A stretch of DNA of 64,000 bases. Origin: Alkaliflexus imshenetskii DSM 15055 (GTDB lineage: Bacteria > Bacteroidota > Bacteroidia > Bacteroidales > Marinilabiliaceae). Positions 54,076 through 63,398 of this stretch are shown here, piece by piece. The notes under the pieces were generated by a model. That model had not been told where the DNA came from and did not search any database. It saw nothing but the letters and a program-made list of their open reading frames with translations. Numbering within the stretch: position 1 is the stretch's first letter; every line of letters begins with the position of its first letter. The position numbers were made by a program, and so were the translations under genes. The stretch spans positions 3,596,058 to 3,660,057 of the forward strand of contig NZ_KI912105.1 in the NCBI RefSeq assembly GCF_000517065.1. The letters run 5' to 3'.

Positions 54076-54993
54076 ATGCCAATTGAGACAGATAATTTTA
54101 TGGCCAGATACTCAATTAAAGATTTAGAAAAGATATCAGGAATCAAAGCGCATACCATCCGGATGTGGGAACGTCGGTATAAACTTATTGATCCTCAGCG
54201 TACCGATACAAATATCAGGTATTATTCTGACTGCGACCTAAAGCGTCTGCTCAATATATCTATCCTAAATCACAATGGTATAAAGATTTCTCATATTGCA
54301 GGCTTTTCAGATGAAGAGATTAAGAGCCGTGTGCTCGATCTATCTATCGATGGACGCAGCAACAGCGTGCAGATCGAAAGTCTCATGGTTGCCATGCTCG
54401 AACTCGACGAAGTGAAGTTTCTTAACGCCCTTTCGGCATCAATCATAAAGTTTGGGTTCGAAAATTGTGTGGAGAATATACTTTTTCCTTTTCTTGAAAG
54501 GGTTGGCGTATTATGGCAGGCAGGTACCATTAATCCGGCGCAGGAGCATTTTATGTCAAACCTGATTCGCCAAAAACTTTATGTGGCCATCGACAATGAA
54601 ATGCAGTCTCGCGTGGTATCAGGACCCAGAATCATCATGTTCCTGCCCGAAAATGAATTGCACGAGATTGGTCTGCTCTTTTTTAACCTTATTGCCCGCA
54701 AAGAGGGTTTTGATGTGGTGTATTTGGGCGCTTCCGTACCTTTGAGCGATCTGCTTTTGGTTGATAAAGTGCGTCCGGCCGATGCTTTTCTCACAGCATT
54801 CATTGCTGCGCGTAACAAAGAGGAGTTGGAATTGATGATGAAGGAGTACTACAAACTATTTCCCGACAGGCAATTCCTGGTTACCGGATTTCAGGTTAAA
54901 GAGCTGAAACCTGTTTTACCTGAAACGTTTAGAGTGATATCATCTGTTAGAGCTTTTAAGGACGCCATTCGGTTGCTTAAATTCTCCGAATAG
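54076..54993 (+). CDS. MerR-family B12-binding regulator, CarH/LitR-like
   Basis: Transcriptional regulator of 305 aa. The N-terminal winged helix (YSIKDLEKISGIKAHTIRMWERRY, about 12-75) is MerR type. The second half is a cobalamin-binding module with Trp147, nine residues, then Glu157-His158 (W-x9-EH) and Glu194-x-His196-xx-Gly199. The first motif is the light-sensing adenosylcobalamin signature of CarH and the second carries the B12-ligating His. No carotenoid or photolyase gene is nearby, so its target is unknown. The ATG at 54100 (MARYSIKDLEKIS) is an alternative start. A -7-like TATTTTTG at 54019-54026 precedes the gene. Confidence 0.88.
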   Translation: MPIETDNFMARYSIKDLEKISGIKAHTIRMWERRYKLIDPQRTDTNIRYYSDCDLKRLLNISILNHNGIKISHIAGFSDEEIKSRVLDLSIDGRSNSVQIESLMVAMLELDEVKFLNALSASIIKFGFENCVENILFPFLERVGVLWQAGTINPAQEHFMSNLIRQKLYVAIDNEMQSRVVSGPRIIMFLPENELHEIGLLFFNLIARKEGFDVVYLGASVPLSDLLLVDKVRPADAFLTAFIAARNKEELELMMKEYYKLFPDRQFLVTGFQVKELKPVLPETFRVISSVRAFKDAIRLLKFSE

Positions 54994-55081
54994 GGAGGAT
55001 GATTTTTTAGCCATTTGCTTCCTCATCAGAATTACCCTTTTTCCCACCATCGCATCCACAAGCAATAGCATAAATAGCTGC

Positions 55082-56431
55082 CTACTTTTCAGGTAGCTGT
55101 TCTTTCACCACCGACTTGCTTTTCCACCTGCCACTTTTGTAATAAATCCATGTACCTATCAGGCCAATTATCCATCCCGACGGAATGCTCCACCAAATAC
55201 CCGATTCACCTAAATGTTGTGATAAAAACCAGGCTGTAGGGATGCGTATGAGCCAAAGCGAAACCAACGTGATAAACATCGGTATGAGCGTATCACCCGC
55301 ACCCCGCAAGGTGCCGTGCAGAACAAACATCGAAGAGAAAACGATATAAAAGGAGCATACGATTATCAGATACTCCCGCCCTTGGCGAATAACCTCCGGG
55401 TCGTCGTTGAACATCGCCATTAGCGGTTTTCCAAAAAATATTACCAATAACATAACAGCCAAACTGATAGCCCATGCCATCTTTTGCGTAGCCCACACGC
55501 CTTTACGTATGCGTTCTACCTTGCCGGCTCCCAGGTTCTGTCCCACAAAGGCCGACAAGGCCGATGCCAAATTCATTGCCGGCATGGCTGCCAGTGCATC
55601 AATACGGCTAGCGGCAGTATAAGCGGCCAGGGTAACGGTGTCAAAATTGTTGATGATACGTATGAGCGCCATCATCCCAAGTGCTACAAATGTTTGCTGA
55701 AATCCGGTTGGTAATCCTATCCGGACGCTTTGCATGAAGGAGTATGAATCGAAAGTAAGACTTTTGATACTGAAGTGAATGAGGTGATCGCGCTTATTGA
55801 GATAAAAAATGGCTGTTATAAAAGCGCCCATCTGTGCTATGACTGTGGCCCATGCTACTCCGGCTATTCCCCATTCAAATACAATGACGAACAGTAAATC
55901 AAGCACAATATTTACAACTGTGGCCACTGCCAGAAAAATCAAAGGTGTTTTACTGTCGCCCAACCCACGTAACACAGAGGTGGTGCCATTAAATCCAAAG
56001 AACCCAACCATACCTACCATATAAATGTTAAAGTAGGTCACTGCCTGAGGCATCACATCATCACCAATGCCCAACAGTGTGAATATCTGTTTGCTAAAAG
56101 TGATGCCAATGATGGTGAGAATAATTCCGGCGCCAAACATAAACAGGTAGATGGTGCCGATGGCTTGTTTTACTTTATCAAGCCGGCGCGCTCCAAAATA
56201 TTGACTAATAACAATGGTTGCACCACTTCCAATACCGATAATAAAGGCTATGAGCGTGTAAAAGAGAGGAAAGGATGCTCCAACGGCCGCGAGTGCTTCT
56301 GTTCCCAGATATTTTCCAACAATAATACTGTCTACAATATTATACAATTGTTGAAATAAGTTGCCTGCCACCATGGGCAAGGCAAATTTAAATATCAGCC
56401 CGGCTTCACTACCTGTTGTAAGATCCTTCAT
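55082..56431 (-). CDS. MATE-family multidrug efflux transporter
   Basis: Cation-coupled inner-membrane exporter, 449 aa, twelve helices in two halves. MATE marks are GSEAGLIFKFALPMVAGNLFQQLYN, VGKYLGTEALAAVG, and GFNGTTSVLRGLGDSKTPL, mirrored by SALSAFVGQNLGAGKVERI and HGTLRGAGDTLIPMFIT in the second half. Substrates are unknown. It converges on the B12 regulator gene. Confidence 0.93.
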   Translation of the reverse strand: MKDLTTGSEAGLIFKFALPMVAGNLFQQLYNIVDSIIVGKYLGTEALAAVGASFPLFYTLIAFIIGIGSGATIVISQYFGARRLDKVKQAIGTIYLFMFGAGIILTIIGITFSKQIFTLLGIGDDVMPQAVTYFNIYMVGMVGFFGFNGTTSVLRGLGDSKTPLIFLAVATVVNIVLDLLFVIVFEWGIAGVAWATVIAQMGAFITAIFYLNKRDHLIHFSIKSLTFDSYSFMQSVRIGLPTGFQQTFVALGMMALIRIINNFDTVTLAAYTAASRIDALAAMPAMNLASALSAFVGQNLGAGKVERIRKGVWATQKMAWAISLAVMLLVIFFGKPLMAMFNDDPEVIRQGREYLIIVCSFYIVFSSMFVLHGTLRGAGDTLIPMFITLVSLWLIRIPTAWFLSQHLGESGIWWSIPSGWIIGLIGTWIYYKSGRWKSKSVVKEQLPEK

Positions 56432-56754
56432 GAATTATATGGGGTTTCCCAACAATTGGGAATCTCTGTTTTGGATATTTCATACAAAGCAACGCATTTT
56501 TTGGCAAAAACAGGTCATGTTCAGGGTTCTTTTAGATTCTCGTTTTTTTTTAACATCGCGTAAAAATTTGGTCAAATTTTTGTGTAGTACCCGCTTGACA
56601 TTGATTTTTGTTTTTGAATTTTCGGGGAGGTGGTGGATTTGTTTTTTTGAATCTGTTTTTCAATTACATTTGCAACATCCGCTTTTTTGTCAGTGCCCTC
56701 CCAAATTGCAATACTAACTTATTCTATTATCTTAAGCCTCAAATGATGCTAATT

Positions 56755-58236
56755 ATGAGAATACTTGCCGGTTTTATTCTTTTCGTCGGATCGTTTGGCT
56801 ATATGGAGTTGGCCGCACAAACAGCCATGCAACGCTATTTCCGCCCCTTTCTTTTACCCGAAACATGGTATGAACAAGCTGGTGCAACAAACTTTTACCA
56901 TGAACTTTCTGCAGCGAGTGCCTATGCACGTGAGCCATTGCAACTTCGTGGTTCGGTCATTTCATTTTATCCGTCAGATTTCATTCTTTCGCCTCAGGTT
57001 CAAAGGGTTAACATTTCAATGGGGATGATTAGTAAAGGAACCTCCAGCCCTTTAAATCCCTATCGCTTAAACTTTCTAACCGCAAGGCAAAGCACCTATA
57101 TGCCGCATAGCCTTCCGGTTATTTATAAAAAGGAGGAGCTTCCTAACCTGACTCAGATTGAGCGCTTTTATGCAAAAACAGCTTTTGACAGGTATCGCAA
57201 TTTTATGCAGCATCCCGGAGGAGGGGATTCACTTCAGTCTGTTTTCAGGGATACATACTATACGCGTCAGGGATTAATGCGAAGGGTATTTTATGAGTCA
57301 CCCGAATTGGTGCGATACGATTGGCATGAACTGCCCGATCCGCCAAGGGTATTCCGAAGCAGCGAAGGATTGGCACAGCGCTCTTCCCGTGAAAGCATCG
57401 AACGTTACTTCAGTACTGGAACAGTTCAGCGTCCGGATCGTTTGCAGAAAGTGGATGTGGTTAAGTCGCCCTGGAAGTTTTCAGGCACTGAGAATATTCA
57501 GTTTTCTCAGGCATATCTTCGCAACTGGGTACGTGGTGGACAAAACTCCATTGCACTGTTAAGCGACCTTCGTTTCAAAGCTACATATACCGATGAAAAC
57601 ACACAATGGGAAAACAATATAATCCATAAACTGGGTATCATTGCCAGTGAAGGCAGTAAATCACGCACCAATGACGATCTTCTGGATTTGTCCAGTAAAT
57701 ACGGTATCAATGCCAGCCAGAAATGGTTCTACAGTTTACTATTCAACTTCCGGACTCAGTTTTTCAACGGTTACCTGCGTAACGATTTAAACAAGGAGAA
57801 TCCAATCTCTGCGTTTATGGCTCCCGCTTATTTCTCGCTCGCTGCCGGTATGGACTACAAAGAGAAGAACTTTACTTTAATGCTTTCGCCATTAACTTCG
57901 AGGCTCACCGTAGTGCTCGATACAGCGAAGGTTGACCAGCGGCGTTATAACATTCCGGATGATAAACGCTCAATTTTCCTCACGGGTGGATCGCTACAGA
58001 ACAACTTTACCTGGAACCTGAGCAACGAGATTAAGCTTACTTCTGCTATGAACATTTTCTATGACTATTTTGCAAAGGATGAGAATATTCAGGCTGAGTG
58101 GGATATGATTCTGGATATGCGTATCAATGTGTTCCTGAGCACCAGAATTGTAAGTAACATCAGGTATTTCGAAAGTGAATCGAGTAAATTGCAAATCAGG
58201 GAGAGCTTGAGCATTGCTTTCAGGTATAATTTCTAA
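56755..58236 (+). CDS. DUF3078 outer-membrane beta-barrel protein
   Basis: About 493 aa from the ATG at 56755 (MRILAGFILFVGSFGYMELAAQ), which provides the signal peptide; upstream in-frame ATGs, including one at 56743, are possible. The C-terminal half is a DUF3078-type barrel: SPWKFSGTENIQFSQAYLRNWVRGGQNS, WENNIIHKLG, DLLDLSSKYGINAS, and the final FRYNF with terminal aromatic residue. An N-terminal region rich in Tyr and Pro precedes it. The family is common in Bacteroidota, with unknown function. Confidence 0.87.
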   Translation: MRILAGFILFVGSFGYMELAAQTAMQRYFRPFLLPETWYEQAGATNFYHELSAASAYAREPLQLRGSVISFYPSDFILSPQVQRVNISMGMISKGTSSPLNPYRLNFLTARQSTYMPHSLPVIYKKEELPNLTQIERFYAKTAFDRYRNFMQHPGGGDSLQSVFRDTYYTRQGLMRRVFYESPELVRYDWHELPDPPRVFRSSEGLAQRSSRESIERYFSTGTVQRPDRLQKVDVVKSPWKFSGTENIQFSQAYLRNWVRGGQNSIALLSDLRFKATYTDENTQWENNIIHKLGIIASEGSKSRTNDDLLDLSSKYGINASQKWFYSLLFNFRTQFFNGYLRNDLNKENPISAFMAPAYFSLAAGMDYKEKNFTLMLSPLTSRLTVVLDTAKVDQRRYNIPDDKRSIFLTGGSLQNNFTWNLSNEIKLTSAMNIFYDYFAKDENIQAEWDMILDMRINVFLSTRIVSNIRYFESESSKLQIRESLSIAFRYNF

Positions 58237-58329
58237 CGTGTGATTCTCTCTTTAGGCGTGTTGGGATGTAATAATTTCTTATTTAACTTTTTATAACAGA
58301 AATTTCTGGCTCTTATATTTTTTCGGTCA

Positions 58330-58448
58330 TATATTTGTTGTGAAAGAACGAGAGTTTTTTCATAGGTTTAGGTTAGGTTAATTAGGTTTAGGAAGAAAAG
58401 AGGCTTAAGATTCGGTAAAACGAATGCATTGAGCCTCTTTTTTTTGTT
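58330..58448 (+). ncRNA. Candidate small RNA 1, ending in intrinsic terminator
   Basis: A -7-like box TATATTTG (58330-58337) precedes a short transcribed segment with TTTTTTCATAGGTTTAGG and GGTTAGGTTAATTAGG. The segment ends in a hairpin (AAAGAGGCT with GAGCCTCTTT) and a run of eight T. Expected length is about 105 nt. There is no open reading frame in it. The hairpin could alternatively be just the DUF3078 gene terminator. Confidence 0.5.
58397..58446 (+). terminator. Intrinsic terminator with long T-run
   Basis: AAAGAGGCT pairs with GAGCCTCTTT (wobble and bulge near the inner ATTCG/CGAAT) and eight T follow. Confidence 0.8.
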
Positions 58449-58639
58449 GGATTTTTTTCTTTAGCTATTGCAGTCATACGATTTTCACCGTCATCCACTA
58501 TACGCCACTGCCTATTTTCTGATTTTTCTTTAATGATTCAGGAGTTCTGAAAATATTTTAAATAAGCAGGCGTTTGCTTTTATTTGTATTTGTTAATCTG
58601 TTTTAGGTTTTGGTTGGATTGTTTGGCATGTGGTTTGTT

Positions 58640-58730
58640 TATTTAATTACAAAGTTTTCTCATAGTTTAGGGTTAGGTTTGGTTAAATGAAAAGCCGCCC
58701 GATGATTTTATTCATCGGGCGGCTTTTTTT
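58640..58730 (+). ncRNA. Candidate small RNA 2, homologous to candidate 1
   Basis: TTTTCTCATAGTTTAGGGTT and AGGTTTGGTTAA match the first candidate in about 26 of 33 positions. The segment runs into a perfect 16-bp stem with seven T. I see no convincing promoter box. The stem also serves the convergent helicase gene. Confidence 0.45.
58690..58727. terminator. Bidirectional intrinsic terminator, 16-bp stem
   Basis: AAAAGCCGCCCGATGA (58690-58705) is perfectly complementary to TCATCGGGCGGCTTTT (58712-58727), loop TTTTAT. It serves the helicase gene (minus) and the candidate RNA 2 (plus). Confidence 0.9.
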
Positions 58731-58771
58731 ATCCTGGTATCCGTCTAAAACAAGATGTTTTAGGAAGTTAC

Positions 58772-60448
58772 TTAGTTATTTATCCGCTTTCTTCTGGTAA
58801 GCACTTTTCTGCCATCACCCATTTCTGCCGCTTCTGCTTCCATTGCCTGAACCATCAAGGGCATTCCTTTAAACCGTGCTTTTTTGAAGGCTTTAAGCAG
58901 ATGTTGCTCATGCTCAGCGCCAGCTTCAAAAATCGATACTTTTTTCTGGATATCAATTTTGCCGATGGCTATTTTACGGTCAGGTGTTTGTCTGTTGATG
59001 ATGCTTATCAGCACATCCGGACGCATATCGTTTTTTGAACCAATGTTTATGCAATAACGTGTAAACCTTTCACCACGAATCCGTACTTCGGGCTTGCCGC
59101 CGCTTTGTCTGCGACTTTGCCCCGGTTGCTGATTCAAATCGGCTGCATTGCGATAATCGGCATGTAACCTGTTGAAGCTGAATGCGATGAATTTTTCAAT
59201 TATCTCTTCTTTCGACAAATGGTTCAGATGTGCACCAATGGTATTGGCAAAATCGCTGATTTGGTAACCTTGGCAACGTGTTTCAGCCAAAGCTTCAAGG
59301 TAGTTCGACAAACGCTTTTCAAACACCTCATTGCCCGATGGAATTGGACGATGGGTAAATTTGTGGCCTGCCTGCTTTTCCAAAAAGGATAATCTCCTGG
59401 TTTCGGCTGGAGCCAAAATCGCAATCGAAACACCTTTCTTACCTGCTCTTCCGGTACGTCCGCTTCGGTGTATGTAGTTTTCCGGGTCGTCTGGCAAGTG
59501 GTAATGGATAACATGTGTGAGGTTGTCCACATCAAGACCTCTGGCTGCTACATCGGTTGCTACCAAAATCTGAAGACTGCGGTTTCTGAATCTTCCCATC
59601 ACGTAATCCCGCTGCGCCTGCGACAGGTCGCCGTGAAGTGCGTCGGCGTTGTATCCGTCACCCATCAGGCGGTCTGCAATATCTTTGGTCTCCATACGTG
59701 TTCTGCAAAACACAATGCTATAGATGTCAGGGTTGATGTCCGCAATACGGCGAAGTGCCTGATAGCTGTTTTGTGGTGCGGTCACGCAATACTCATGACT
59801 GATATCGGCATTGCTCACGTTTTGGCGGCTCACCGAAATGGTTGCCGGCTTATTCATGTGCTTGCCTGCCATCCGGTTGATATCGGGGGGCATGGTAGCC
59901 GAAAAGAGTAACGTCTGCTTAGTAGAAGGTGTTTGCTCTAAAATGGCATCCATCTCCTCTTTAAAGCCCATCTTGAGCATCTCATCTGCTTCATCCAGAA
60001 CCAGAAAGCGGATGTTTGATAAGTTTAGTTTATCTCTTTTAATGAGGTCATTTACACGGCCAGGTGTGCCAACAACTATGTCACACTTCTTTTTAATAGC
60101 AATGATTTGCTGATAAATTGGCGCACCGCCATAAACCGGAACAACAGTTATCGGAAGTGTTCCGGTAAAGTTTTTTAAGTCGTTGGTTATTTGAAGGCAC
60201 AATTCACGCGTGGGGCACAGAATGATGGTCTGAATGCCTTTTGAATTGGTATCCATTTTATGGAGCAGGGGCAACCCGAAAGCTGCAGTTTTGCCAGTCC
60301 CGGTCTGCGCCATTGCCACCAGGTCTTCATCTGATTCAAGAAGAAAAGGGATGGTTTTGGATTGAATAGGGGTAGGCGCAATGAATCCAAGTTTTTGAAT
60401 GGATTCAAGAATTTCGGGCTTTAGCCCGGTTTCTGAAAATGTTTGCAT
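58772..60448 (-). CDS. DEAD-box RNA helicase with DbpA RNA-binding domain (CsdA/DeaD-like)
   Basis: RNA helicase of 558 aa, probably in ribosome biogenesis or cold adaptation. Q motif (TPIQS, 26-30), Walker A AQTGTGKT (47-54), DEAD (152-155), SAT (183-185), ATDVAARGLDV (297-307) and HRSGRTGR (327-334). A C-terminal domain (about 455-535; FTRYCINIGSKNDMRPDVLISIINR through IAIGKIDIQKKVSIFEA) resembles the DbpA RNA-recognition domain found in DbpA and CsdA. The RNA target is not evident. Confidence 0.93.
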   Translation of the reverse strand: MQTFSETGLKPEILESIQKLGFIAPTPIQSKTIPFLLESDEDLVAMAQTGTGKTAAFGLPLLHKMDTNSKGIQTIILCPTRELCLQITNDLKNFTGTLPITVVPVYGGAPIYQQIIAIKKKCDIVVGTPGRVNDLIKRDKLNLSNIRFLVLDEADEMLKMGFKEEMDAILEQTPSTKQTLLFSATMPPDINRMAGKHMNKPATISVSRQNVSNADISHEYCVTAPQNSYQALRRIADINPDIYSIVFCRTRMETKDIADRLMGDGYNADALHGDLSQAQRDYVMGRFRNRSLQILVATDVAARGLDVDNLTHVIHYHLPDDPENYIHRSGRTGRAGKKGVSIAILAPAETRRLSFLEKQAGHKFTHRPIPSGNEVFEKRLSNYLEALAETRCQGYQISDFANTIGAHLNHLSKEEIIEKFIAFSFNRLHADYRNAADLNQQPGQSRRQSGGKPEVRIRGERFTRYCINIGSKNDMRPDVLISIINRQTPDRKIAIGKIDIQKKVSIFEAGAEHEQHLLKAFKKARFKGMPLMVQAMEAEAAEMGDGRKVLTRRKRINN

Positions 60449-60723
60449 GTAAAAAAATGAGTTAAATAAACCAGGCAGGGATTATTGTCTCCTGACTGTA
60501 AGCCCGGTCTCGCCATCTGATATTTTATTTCCGGGTAGATAAGTTACCATGACCGGGAGTGTGGTCTGCTCCGGAAAAATCAGAGTGCAAAAGTACTGAC
60601 TATTTATTTAATAATGCACATTGTTTATGCTAATTGTCTGAGATTTATGTTTTTTTTGCATCTTTGAAGAAAAAAATGGGGAAAAGGCATACAACCTATT
60701 TTAAAAAGGCATATCTTTGACCG

Positions 60724-60738
60724 TAACAGACCAGAACA
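60724..60738 (+). promoter_or_regulatory. Candidate XylR operator, site 1
   Basis: TAACAGACCAGAACA lies between the -7-like TATCTTTG (60712-60719) and the ATG of xylR at 60744. It shares ACCAGAACA and AACAGAC with site 2 at 61883-61899, upstream of xylB. Confidence 0.4.
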
Positions 60739-60743
60739 CATCT

Positions 60744-61751
60744 ATGACGTCCAAAAAAAGAGTTTTTAAGTTTAATCTAGATGCCGGCGGGGATATACCT
60801 AAGTTTAGGCAACTTATTGATTCAGTGAATAATGCCATCTCAGAAAAACGGCTTAATATTGGTGATCACCTGCCATCTGTAAATCAGGTTTGCAAGGATT
60901 ATAGTTTGAGTCGCGACACTGTTTTTAAGGCATATTCCATACTTAAAGAACAAGGCGTAATAGATTCGGTTCCTAATAAAGGCTATTTTATCGCCAAAGA
61001 AGTTAGGCGTGTATTTCTCTTTTTGGATACGTTTAAGGCATATAAGGAGGTTTTGTACGACTCATTTACAAAGAATCTTCCAAGGAATATTCTTGTTGAT
61101 CTCCATTTTCACCACTATAACCCTGAGGTTTTCCGTAAGCAGATAGAGGAGAGCATCGGAAAGTATTCAAAGTATGTGATTATGCCATTCGACCATCCGG
61201 GGATGGAGCAGATACTCGGCCTTATCCCTCGCGACAAGCTTTTGGTTATAGATTGGAATATTCACTCAGAGACCGCTGACAACTTGCTTTATCAGGATTT
61301 TGGACAGTCTGTATATGATGGATTGGAAGATGTATGTCATCTGTTGGGAAAATACCGGGAGTTCGTTTTTCTTTATCCGGAATTTACCAATCACCCAATG
61401 GAGTCGGTGCACTTTTTCGAGAAGTTTTGTTTGAAGCACAATATAAAATATAGTGTGTTAAATGATTCCAGTAACTTTGACGTAAGGGCTGGAGTGGCGT
61501 ATCTTAGTGTAAGTGACAGGATGCTGGGACGTTTTCTGGAGCAATGTCGCGAAAAGAAGCTGGAACCAGGCCGAGATACTGGTATCGTTTCTTACAATGA
61601 AACGCCAATGAAAAAGTTTATTTATAAAGGTATTACCGTTATATCTACCGATTTTCAGACGATGGGGCGGAAGGCGGCCGAGTTTGTATCCAATGATATG
61701 TCGATGCAGATTTGCGTTCCTACTAAAGTGTATGTGCGCGAATCCTTATAA
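60744..61751 (+). CDS. xylR: GntR-family xylose operon regulator XylR-like
   Basis: About 335 aa. The start is the ATG at 60744 (MTSKKRVFKFN); a TTG at 60717 falls in the promoter box and is unlikely. A GntR-type winged helix (DHLPSVNQVCKDYSLSRDTVFKAYSILKEQGVI, about 40-85) is fused to a LacI/periplasmic-type sugar-binding domain rather than the usual GntR effector domain. This architecture is that of Bacteroides XylR. It precedes xylB by 156 bp on the same strand and probably senses xylose or xylulose. Confidence 0.9.
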   Translation: MTSKKRVFKFNLDAGGDIPKFRQLIDSVNNAISEKRLNIGDHLPSVNQVCKDYSLSRDTVFKAYSILKEQGVIDSVPNKGYFIAKEVRRVFLFLDTFKAYKEVLYDSFTKNLPRNILVDLHFHHYNPEVFRKQIEESIGKYSKYVIMPFDHPGMEQILGLIPRDKLLVIDWNIHSETADNLLYQDFGQSVYDGLEDVCHLLGKYREFVFLYPEFTNHPMESVHFFEKFCLKHNIKYSVLNDSSNFDVRAGVAYLSVSDRMLGRFLEQCREKKLEPGRDTGIVSYNETPMKKFIYKGITVISTDFQTMGRKAAEFVSNDMSMQICVPTKVYVRESL

Positions 61752-61882
61752 GATACTGTTTGAACTCTGTCATTATTTCTGATATGAACACAATGGTGGA
61801 TGGCAACTGAATGTGGAAGTGATAAATAGTCAGAATCTTTTATGGAGCTCATGCGGAAACCAATATTTAGTTATAATTTTTA

Positions 61883-61899
61883 ACCAGAACAGAACAGAC
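61883..61899 (+). promoter_or_regulatory. Candidate XylR operator, site 2
   Basis: ACCAGAACAGAACAGAC, 9 bases before the xylB start, with internal AACAGA repeats shared with site 1 (60724-60738). Its position suggests it blocks transcription or sits in the leader. Confidence 0.4.
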
Positions 61900-61907
61900 T
61901 AAAGATT

Positions 61908-63380
61908 ATGTACACCTTAGGAATAGACGTGGGAAGCTCGTCGGTAAAAGTTAGCCTGTTAAAGGTTTCAGATGGCAGTTGCGCTGCTTCAGCGTTTTAC
62001 CCGTCTGAAGAGATGCCCATACAGGCAGTAAAGGCCGGTTGGGCCGAACAATCTCCTGCTTTATGGTGGGACAACATGAAAAATGCCCTGGCCGATGTTC
62101 TTAAAAGGGCTGCGGTAGACAAGAACCTGATTAAAGCCATTGGTATTTCATATCAGATGCACGGTCTTGTGGCTCTCGATAAGAACGGCAATGTGGTGCG
62201 GCCATCCATAATCTGGTGCGACAGCCGGGCTGTTGAAATCGGTGATAAGGCGTTTAAAGAGTTGGGTGCCGATTACTGTCTTAACAACTGCCTGAACTCA
62301 CCAGGAAACTTCACTGCCTCCAAACTCAAATGGGTTAAGGAGAATGAGCCTGAGCTATTTGCTACCATTTATAAAATCATGCTTCCGGGTGACTATATCG
62401 CCTATAAGCTTACCGGAGTTATGCAGACCACTGTTTCAGGTCTCACCGAGGGTATTATGTGGGATTTCAAAAATGAATCTGTAGCTGGCGATTTGTTTGA
62501 CTATTATGGTTTCTCAAAGGATTTGATACCTGAGATTGTACCCACTTTTGCTGAACAATCGCATGTAAATGCAGCGGTTGCTGCCGAGCTCGGACTTCCG
62601 GCAGGCATCCCCGTAAGCTACAGAGCCGGTGACCAGCCCAACAATGCTTTTTCACTCAATGTGCTTGAGCCAGGTGAAGTTGCTGCAACAGCAGGTACTT
62701 CCGGAGTTGTATATGGTGTGAATGATCGTCTTGCTCGTGATGAGCAGTCGCGGGTTAATACTTTTGCACACGTAAATCACACCGCTGAAGCCAAACGTCT
62801 TGGCGTATTGCTGTGTATCAACGGCACAGGCATTCTCAATTCCTGGCTCCGTCGTAATGTGGCTGCAAATCTTGGTTATGTTGAAATGAACGATGTGGCC
62901 ATGAAGGCTCCTGTTGGTGCTGGTGGTGTTTTGATTTATCCTTTCGGAAATGGTGCAGAACGTGTACTTGGTAACGCCAATCCTGGTGCTGCAATCAAAG
63001 GTTTAAGCTTCAATGTGCATAACCAGTCGCATATTTTGCGTGCCGCTCAGGAAGGGATTGCATACAGTTTCCGTTATGGTGTTGACGTAATGGGTGAAAT
63101 GGGTATTAAGGCTGAAGTGGTTCGCGCCGGTAAAGCCAATATGTTCCTCAGCCCGCTCTTCCGCCAGACAATGGCCAACGTGCTCAATGCACGCATCGAG
63201 TTGTACGATACTGATGGCGCTTTGGGTGCTGCCCGTGGCGCTGCTCTTGGAGCCGGTATTTATAAATCGGCTGCCGAAACATTTGCAACGCTAAAATGTC
63301 TTGAAACCATTGAACCCAATGGCGATAAGGCTGCTGTTAATGAAACATACGAGAGTTGGAAAAAACAACTGAATTTTTAA
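61908..63380 (+). CDS. xylB: Xylulokinase
   Basis: ATP-dependent kinase making D-xylulose 5-phosphate, 490 aa, FGGY family. GIDVGSSSVKVSLL at the start, GISYQMHGLVALDKNG, IWCDSRAVE, LPGDYIAYKLTG, GDQPNNAFSLN, TAGTSGVVYGVN and GALGAARGAALGAG are typical. It is followed 18 bp later by xylA, so xylB-xylA form an operon under XylR. Confidence 0.97.
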   Translation: MYTLGIDVGSSSVKVSLLKVSDGSCAASAFYPSEEMPIQAVKAGWAEQSPALWWDNMKNALADVLKRAAVDKNLIKAIGISYQMHGLVALDKNGNVVRPSIIWCDSRAVEIGDKAFKELGADYCLNNCLNSPGNFTASKLKWVKENEPELFATIYKIMLPGDYIAYKLTGVMQTTVSGLTEGIMWDFKNESVAGDLFDYYGFSKDLIPEIVPTFAEQSHVNAAVAAELGLPAGIPVSYRAGDQPNNAFSLNVLEPGEVAATAGTSGVVYGVNDRLARDEQSRVNTFAHVNHTAEAKRLGVLLCINGTGILNSWLRRNVAANLGYVEMNDVAMKAPVGAGGVLIYPFGNGAERVLGNANPGAAIKGLSFNVHNQSHILRAAQEGIAYSFRYGVDVMGEMGIKAEVVRAGKANMFLSPLFRQTMANVLNARIELYDTDGALGAARGAALGAGIYKSAAETFATLKCLETIEPNGDKAAVNETYESWKKQLNF

Positions 63381-63398
63381 TAGGTAATAATTTTAATT

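Larger units (their letters stand above)
58237..58771. other. Intergenic region with two terminator-ended RNA candidates
   Basis: No gene. Two homologous segments, near 58351-58385 and 58653-58686, share AGTTTTxTCATAGxTTTAGxxTTAGGTT, and each runs into an intrinsic terminator (58397-58446 and 58690-58727). The first has a -7-like TATATTTG at 58330-58337. Confidence 0.65.
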
